Below are positions 60,186-64,000 of a stretch of 64,000 nucleotides of DNA, piece after piece. Source of the stretch: Candidatus Alistipes intestinipullorum. GTDB lineage: Bacteria; Bacteroidota; Bacteroidia; Bacteroidales; Rikenellaceae. The notes under the pieces are model-generated. The model saw only the letters and a program-made list of their open reading frames with translations. It did not search any database and was not told the DNA's origin. The DNA lies in NCBI GenBank assembly GCA_019113885.1, contig DXGO01000121.1, positions 1-64,000 of the forward strand, written 5' to 3'. Every line of letters starts with the position of its first letter. Within the stretch, counting starts at the first letter, position 1. A program made the position numbers and the translations under genes.

Positions 60186-61316
60186 TCAGAGCCTGCGGGT
60201 GAGGCGTGGGACGATCGCCTCCTTCCAGGGCTTGAAATCCCCGGCGAGGATGTGCTCGCGGGCCATCGTCACGAGGCGCAGGTAGAAGGCGATGTTGTGC
60301 AGTGAGGCGATCTGCGCAGCGAGCATCTCGCCGCAGGTGCAGAGGTGGTGCAGGTAGGCCTTCGAGTAGAGCGTGTCGACGAAGGCCGTGCCCTCGGGGT
60401 CGATGGGCGAGAAGTCGTCCTCCCACTTCTTGTTGCGGATGTTGATGATCCCCTCGGCGGTGAATAGCTGCCCGTTGCGGCCGTTGCGCGTGGGCATCAC
60501 GCAGTCGAACATGTCGACGCCGCGCTCGATCGCCTCGAGGATGTTCACCGGAGTTCCGACGCCCATCAGGTAGCGGGGCCGGTCTTCGGGCAGGATGGCG
60601 TTGACCACCTCGATCATCTCGTACATCACCTTGGTGGGCTCGCCGACGGCCAGGCCGCCGATGGCATACCCGTCGGCGTCGTACTGTTTGACGTTTTCGG
60701 CGGCATGGGCGCGGAGGTCGGGGTAGGTGCATCCCTGTACGATGGGGAACAGGGCCTGGTAATGGCCGTATCTGGGAGCCGTCTGGCGGTATCGGTTGAA
60801 GCAACGGTCGAGCCACCGTTCGGTCAGGGCGAGCGACTTGGCGGCGTATTCGCGCGGGGCATCGCCCGGGGGGCACTCGTCGAAGGCCATCATGATGTCG
60901 GCACCGATCGTGCGCTCGGTATCGATCACGCTCTCGGGGGTGAAGAGGTGCTTCGATCCGTCGATGTGCGAGCGGAAGTGGCATCCCTCTTCGGTGAGCT
61001 TGCGGCACGCGGCGAGCGAGAAGACCTGAAAGCCTCCGCTGTCGGTGAGCATCGGGCCGTCCCAGGTCGAGAAGCGGTGTACGCCTCCGGCGCGTTCGAG
61101 AATCTCCATGCCTGGGCGGAGGTAGAGGTGGTAGGTGTTCGCGAGGATGATTTGGGCATGTGCTTCGTCCCGCACGTCGCGGTGGAAGATACCCTTGACG
61201 GTGGCTGCCGTGCCTACGGGCATGAAGATCGGGGTGCGGATGACGCCGTGGTCGGTAGTCAGCTCTCCGGCCCGTGCGCGGGAGGCTGCGTCTTTTTTCT
61301 GAAGGGTGAATTTCAT
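60186..61316 (-). CDS. tgt: tRNA-guanine transglycosylase, Bacteroidetes form
   Basis: The 376-residue TIM-barrel enzyme exchanges guanine 34 for preQ1 in tRNA. It has TPIFMPVGTAATVKGI, the catalytic Asp in LTDSGGFQVFSL, the GGLAVGEP region and the nucleophile in FDCVMPTRNGRNG. The zinc-binding CxCxxC that follows in E. coli Tgt is replaced here by GTAFVD; only the final His (SLHN) remains. The ATG at 61316 fits the family start. It is separated from the LptF/G-type gene by 169 bases. Confidence 0.92.
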   Translation of the reverse strand: MKFTLQKKDAASRARAGELTTDHGVIRTPIFMPVGTAATVKGIFHRDVRDEAHAQIILANTYHLYLRPGMEILERAGGVHRFSTWDGPMLTDSGGFQVFSLAACRKLTEEGCHFRSHIDGSKHLFTPESVIDTERTIGADIMMAFDECPPGDAPREYAAKSLALTERWLDRCFNRYRQTAPRYGHYQALFPIVQGCTYPDLRAHAAENVKQYDADGYAIGGLAVGEPTKVMYEMIEVVNAILPEDRPRYLMGVGTPVNILEAIERGVDMFDCVMPTRNGRNGQLFTAEGIINIRNKKWEDDFSPIDPEGTAFVDTLYSKAYLHHLCTCGEMLAAQIASLHNIAFYLRLVTMAREHILAGDFKPWKEAIVPRLTRRL

Positions 61317-61330
61317 AGTCTGCTGTTGGG

Positions 61331-61338
61331 CAAAAATA
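61331..61338 (-). promoter_or_regulatory. -7 box TATTTTTG of tgt
   Basis: A perfect -7 match 14 bases before the ATG, leaving almost no leader. Confidence 0.5.
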
Positions 61339-61351
61339 CGCAAAATATTTC

Positions 61352-61359
61352 TATCTTTG
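61352..61359 (+). promoter_or_regulatory. -7 box TATCTTTG of the glycosyltransferase operon
   Basis: A perfect match 16 bases before the ATG at 61376; TTG at 61326-61328 is 23 bases upstream, longer than the usual 19. Confidence 0.55.
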
Positions 61360-61375
61360 CACATATTTTGTCAAT

Positions 61376-62530
61376 ATGCAATTTGTCGATTCATTTCTGG
61401 CGTCTTACGGCTGGGAGGGAGCGGCGCTCGGCGGGGCGATGCTCCTGATGTTCGGCCTGCAGCTCTACTACTATATTTTCATCTATGGCCGTATTCCCGG
61501 CTACAAGAACAACCGGCGGGAGGTGACGTTGCCGACCGAACCTCCGGTATCGGTCATCGTGCCGCTCTTTTCGGAGGACTACTCGTTTGTCGAGGAGCGC
61601 CTGCCGCTGATCCTGGCGCAGAGTTATCCCGATTTCGAGGTGGTGATCGTCTATGTGGGCCACGATACTGACTTCTACGAGGACCTCACCCTGCTCAAGG
61701 CGTCGTTCCCGCAGATCGTGACGACGAAAATCCACCTTGACCCGCGGTTCCCGATCTCCCGCAAGATGGCGCTCAACGTGGGTATCAAGTCGGCGCATTA
61801 CGAGCACCTGATCTTCACGTCGACCGATGCCGTGCCGCAGACCGACCGGTGGCTGTCGCTCATGGCCAAGGGGTTCATGCGCGGGGAGATCGTGGTGGGG
61901 TACTGCGGATTCGAACGTGCGAAGGGATTCACGAACTACCTGATGCGTACGTGGCGGATGATGCACGCCGTGGACTGGATCGCTCGGGCGGTGCGCCGCC
62001 GGCCCTACCGGGGTACGCTCCACAACTTCGGTTTTACCAAACGGCTCTATTTCGGGGCCAACGGATTCAGCCACCTGAACATGAACATCGGCGAGGATGA
62101 CCTCTTTCTGCAACGGGTCATGACGCGCGACAACGTCAGTGTCATCCTTTCGCCGCGGGCCATGCTGCGTGAAAAGGTGTGGGGCGGCATGAAATGGTGG
62201 ATCGGGCAACTGCGCTATTACGGGTCGTCGTTCCGCTTCTATCCGCGCGGTGTGAAGTGTTATGTCCGCTGGGAGCTGATCTCGCGGGTGCTCTTCTTCG
62301 TTGCGGTGATCGTCGCGCTGGTGGCGATGCCGCTGGAGTACAAACTCGTTGCGGCGGGTTTGCTGCTGTTGCGATATGTTGCTGTTGCCGTCGAAGTCCG
62401 CCGGATCGCACGGCGTCTGGGTGAAGGAGGTATGGTGTTGCGTTATTTTCTGTATGACCTTCTGAGCCCGCTGTGGGCGGCAGTACTGGGTGTGCTGCTG
62501 CTGCGCCGCGACGACCGCGTATGGAGATAG
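61376..62530 (+). CDS. Membrane-associated family 2 glycosyltransferase
   Basis: The 384-residue protein has an N-terminal membrane helix (residues 18-38), a GT2 catalytic domain (PPVSVIVPLFSEDYSFVEER, the DXD-like FTSTDAVP, and GEDDLFLQR) and two C-terminal helices (residues 300-350). Such enzymes add sugars to lipid or polysaccharide acceptors at the inner membrane. The acceptor cannot be read from context. It overlaps the sigma factor gene by 10 bases. Confidence 0.83.
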   Translation: MQFVDSFLASYGWEGAALGGAMLLMFGLQLYYYIFIYGRIPGYKNNRREVTLPTEPPVSVIVPLFSEDYSFVEERLPLILAQSYPDFEVVIVYVGHDTDFYEDLTLLKASFPQIVTTKIHLDPRFPISRKMALNVGIKSAHYEHLIFTSTDAVPQTDRWLSLMAKGFMRGEIVVGYCGFERAKGFTNYLMRTWRMMHAVDWIARAVRRRPYRGTLHNFGFTKRLYFGANGFSHLNMNIGEDDLFLQRVMTRDNVSVILSPRAMLREKVWGGMKWWIGQLRYYGSSFRFYPRGVKCYVRWELISRVLFFVAVIVALVAMPLEYKLVAAGLLLLRYVAVAVEVRRIARRLGEGGMVLRYFLYDLLSPLWAAVLGVLLLRRDDRVWR

Positions 62531-63084
62531 CTGACTATATCGTTGCCGATGACCATGAGCTGGTCCGTCGGGCGCTCGATGGTGACGATACGGCTTTCGA
62601 GTATCTGTTCAATCGCTATCGGGATGCGATCCACAGCCTGTTCGTGCAGCGGTTGGGCGGGACGAACGACGCTGACGACCTGTTGCAGGAGACCTTCATC
62701 AAGGTCTACATCAACCTCCACCGCTACAGTGCCGACTATACCTTCGGACAGTGGGTCTATACCATCGCGCGCAATACGTTCATCGACTACGTGCGGCGCC
62801 GGCAGGAGGACCTTCCGATCGACGAGCGCTTCACGGCCCCGGCCTCGAATGCCCCGACGCCCGAGGAGAGTTTCATCAACCTGCAGCAGCGGACGCAGAT
62901 CGAGCACTATCTCGAACGGCTGACGCCGCGTTACCGTCAGTTGATCGTCATGCGCTTTTTCGAGGAGTACTCCTACGAGGAGATCGCCGCGAAACTGTCG
63001 TTGCCGCTGGGGACGGTGAAGACGCAGATACACCGGGCCCGTGAGCAGATGTGCCGCATGATCGTTGAGGGTGAGAAGCATTGA
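62521..63084 (+). CDS. ECF-type sigma-70 family RNA polymerase sigma factor
   Basis: The 187-residue protein has sigma region 2 (YLFNRYRDAIHSLFVQRLGG, DLLQETFIKVYINLHRY, FGQWVYTIARN) and region 4 (LTPRYRQLIVMRFFEEYSYE, LPLGTVKTQIHRAREQM). It directs RNA polymerase to a small regulon. No anti-sigma gene follows; rsmG is next. The ATG at 62521 overlaps the glycosyltransferase stop, so the two are co-translated. Confidence 0.9.
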   Translation: MEIADYIVADDHELVRRALDGDDTAFEYLFNRYRDAIHSLFVQRLGGTNDADDLLQETFIKVYINLHRYSADYTFGQWVYTIARNTFIDYVRRRQEDLPIDERFTAPASNAPTPEESFINLQQRTQIEHYLERLTPRYRQLIVMRFFEEYSYEEIAAKLSLPLGTVKTQIHRAREQMCRMIVEGEKH

Positions 63085-63167
63085 GCCGCCTCCTGTGCGG
63101 GGCGTGTTCGGAAATCTCCGCTACCCGTCTTTTCCGACTTTGTGCTGCCCGCCGTAATACAACGTTT

Positions 63168-63791
63168 ATGGAATTGATAGAAAAATACTTCCCCGACTTG
63201 ACGCCGCTCCAGCGGGAGCGGTTCGCCGCCTTGTGGGACCTTTACGCCGACTGGAATGCCAAGATCAACGTCGTCTCGCGCAAGGACTTCGACCAGCTCT
63301 ACTTGCGGCATGTGCTCCACTCGCTGGCCATCGCCAAGGTGTGCCGGTTCGATGCCGGGGCCCGTGTGTTGGACGTTGGTTGCGGCGGGGGATTCCCGTC
63401 GGTGCCGCTGGCCATTCTCTTTCCGGAGACGCGCTTCACGGCGGCTGATTCGATCCGCAAGAAGATCACCGTAGTCGAAGGGGTTGCGGCGAGCCTCGGA
63501 TTGACGAACCTCACCCCGCGGTGCGTGCGGGTCGAGACCCTTGCCGAACGGTACGACTATGTGGTTTCGCGGGCTGTCACGGCGATGCCGGAATTTGTGA
63601 AGTGGGTGTGGACGAAGCTCGAGCGGGGACAGCACGGGACGCTGCCCAACGGGATTCTCTACCTCAAGGGCGGAGACCTTGCCGAGGAGTTGGCCCGCAC
63701 AGGCCTACGGTGGGATATTTACGACATCCCGGCCTTCTTCGACGAGGAGTTCTTCGAGACGAAGAAGGTGGTTTATACCCCTAAAAAATAG
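63168..63791 (+). CDS. rsmG: 16S rRNA (guanine-527 N7)-methyltransferase
   Basis: The 207-residue methyltransferase modifies G527 in the 530 loop of 16S rRNA. It shows WNAKINVVSRKDFDQLYLRH, the SAM motif LDVGCGGGFPSVPLAILFP and VVSRAVTAMPEFVKW. The open frame extends upstream to 63081, but the ATG at 63168 starts the conserved protein. It follows the sigma factor gene by 83 bases. Confidence 0.92.
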   Translation: MELIEKYFPDLTPLQRERFAALWDLYADWNAKINVVSRKDFDQLYLRHVLHSLAIAKVCRFDAGARVLDVGCGGGFPSVPLAILFPETRFTAADSIRKKITVVEGVAASLGLTNLTPRCVRVETLAERYDYVVSRAVTAMPEFVKWVWTKLERGQHGTLPNGILYLKGGDLAEELARTGLRWDIYDIPAFFDEEFFETKKVVYTPKK

Positions 63792-63799
63792 GCTTTGCC

Positions 63800-64000
63800 G
63801 TGTTGCCCGATCCGTTACTGTGGTTGCTGCCAGCGGTTTTCGTGCTTCACGAAGTCGAGGAGACCGTCTTTTTGCCGGCCTGGCTGCGACGTCACAGGTC
63901 GGAACTGATGTCTCGATTCCCGCGTTTGTCCGGCCGTCTGCTTCCCCGCCTTGACGGAATCTCCCGGAAGGAGTTTGCCATTATGGCCGTTGAAGAGTCC
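63800..64000 (+). CDS. HXXEE-domain membrane protein, partial at window edge
   Basis: The visible 67 codons begin with a GTG at 63800 and read WLLPAVFVLHEVEETVFLPA, the first H-x-x-E-E signature of the HXXEE domain family, a group of small membrane proteins of unknown function. The gene starts 8 bases after rsmG and continues past the window. Confidence 0.65.
   Translation, partial: MLPDPLLWLLPAVFVLHEVEETVFLPAWLRRHRSELMSRFPRLSGRLLPRLDGISRKEFAIMAVEES

Overview
The window is a stretch of high-GC Bacteroidales chromosome, most likely Alistipes or a close Rikenellaceae relative. The evidence is a SusC/SusD polysaccharide-utilization locus, TAnnTTTG-type -7 promoter boxes with almost no Shine-Dalgarno sequences, Bacteroidetes-specific families (DUF2520, DUF4296, PASTA-RluD pair, PorT-like barrel) and GC content well above Bacteroides. 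Gene density is high. I saw no rRNA, tRNA or CRISPR.

Layout. (1) 106-7634, minus strand: an M28 peptidase, a KdsC-type phosphatase, a DUF2520 protein and a BrkB/YihY membrane protein form one run behind a promoter at 3892. A class I methyltransferase and a short ComEC follow, then a LacI-family regulator. (2) 7679-24452: an amino-sugar utilization locus. nagB (minus) diverges from a 15.7-kb plus-strand operon encoding a NagP-like MFS transporter, NagA, a GH20-like enzyme, SusC, SusD, a small lipoprotein, a transmembrane N-acetyltransferase-like protein, a second GH20-like enzyme, a three-repeat PKD lipoprotein, a GH18 lipoprotein and a second acetyltransferase-like protein. Both divergent promoters carry the palindrome TGnTCGAnCA just past the predicted start, a good candidate operator for the LacI regulator. 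(3) 24502-32670, minus strand: nine tightly packed intact phage-type genes (two tail-type proteins, a small protein, ClpP-like protease, capsid, portal, connector-like, holin, P5-type lysis protein). No terminase, tape measure or integrase is present. (4) 32671-33198: the only gap over 300 bases, with degenerate 48-bp repeats, DnaA-box-like motifs and promoters facing both ways.

(5) 33199-44867, plus strand: an MqnA-like protein missing its central lobe, CorA, a Wzx-like flippase, HolB, FolK, a duplicated-domain lipoprotein, an Ig-like lipoprotein, a PorT-like barrel, RbfA, a LolC/E-type permease, a DUF4296 lipoprotein and a short protein resembling an amidohydrolase N-terminus. (6) 44990-48982, minus: aldose epimerase, GH2 enzyme and XerD. 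(7) 49052-53520, plus: PrmA, RecO, a small exported protein, a porin and a YeiH-type transporter. (8) 53563-61316, minus: YgiQ-type radical SAM protein, PatB-type aminotransferase, RluD, PASTA protein, LptF/G-type permease and Tgt. (9) 61376-64000, plus: GT2 glycosyltransferase, ECF sigma factor, RsmG and the start of an HXXEE-domain protein cut by the window edge.

How the genes work together. The 8-24 kb locus can be read as a complete outer-membrane-to-cytosol pathway. GH18 and PKD lipoproteins and SusCD would capture and cut a GlcNAc-containing glycan at the surface. GH20-like enzymes would release GlcNAc in the periplasm, where membrane acetyltransferases may re-acetylate glucosamine. NagP would import GlcNAc, and NagA and NagB would take GlcNAc-6-phosphate to fructose-6-phosphate. 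The GlcNAc kinase this needs is not in the window. The remaining genes are mostly housekeeping: tRNA and rRNA modification, ribosome maturation, DNA replication and repair, envelope biogenesis.
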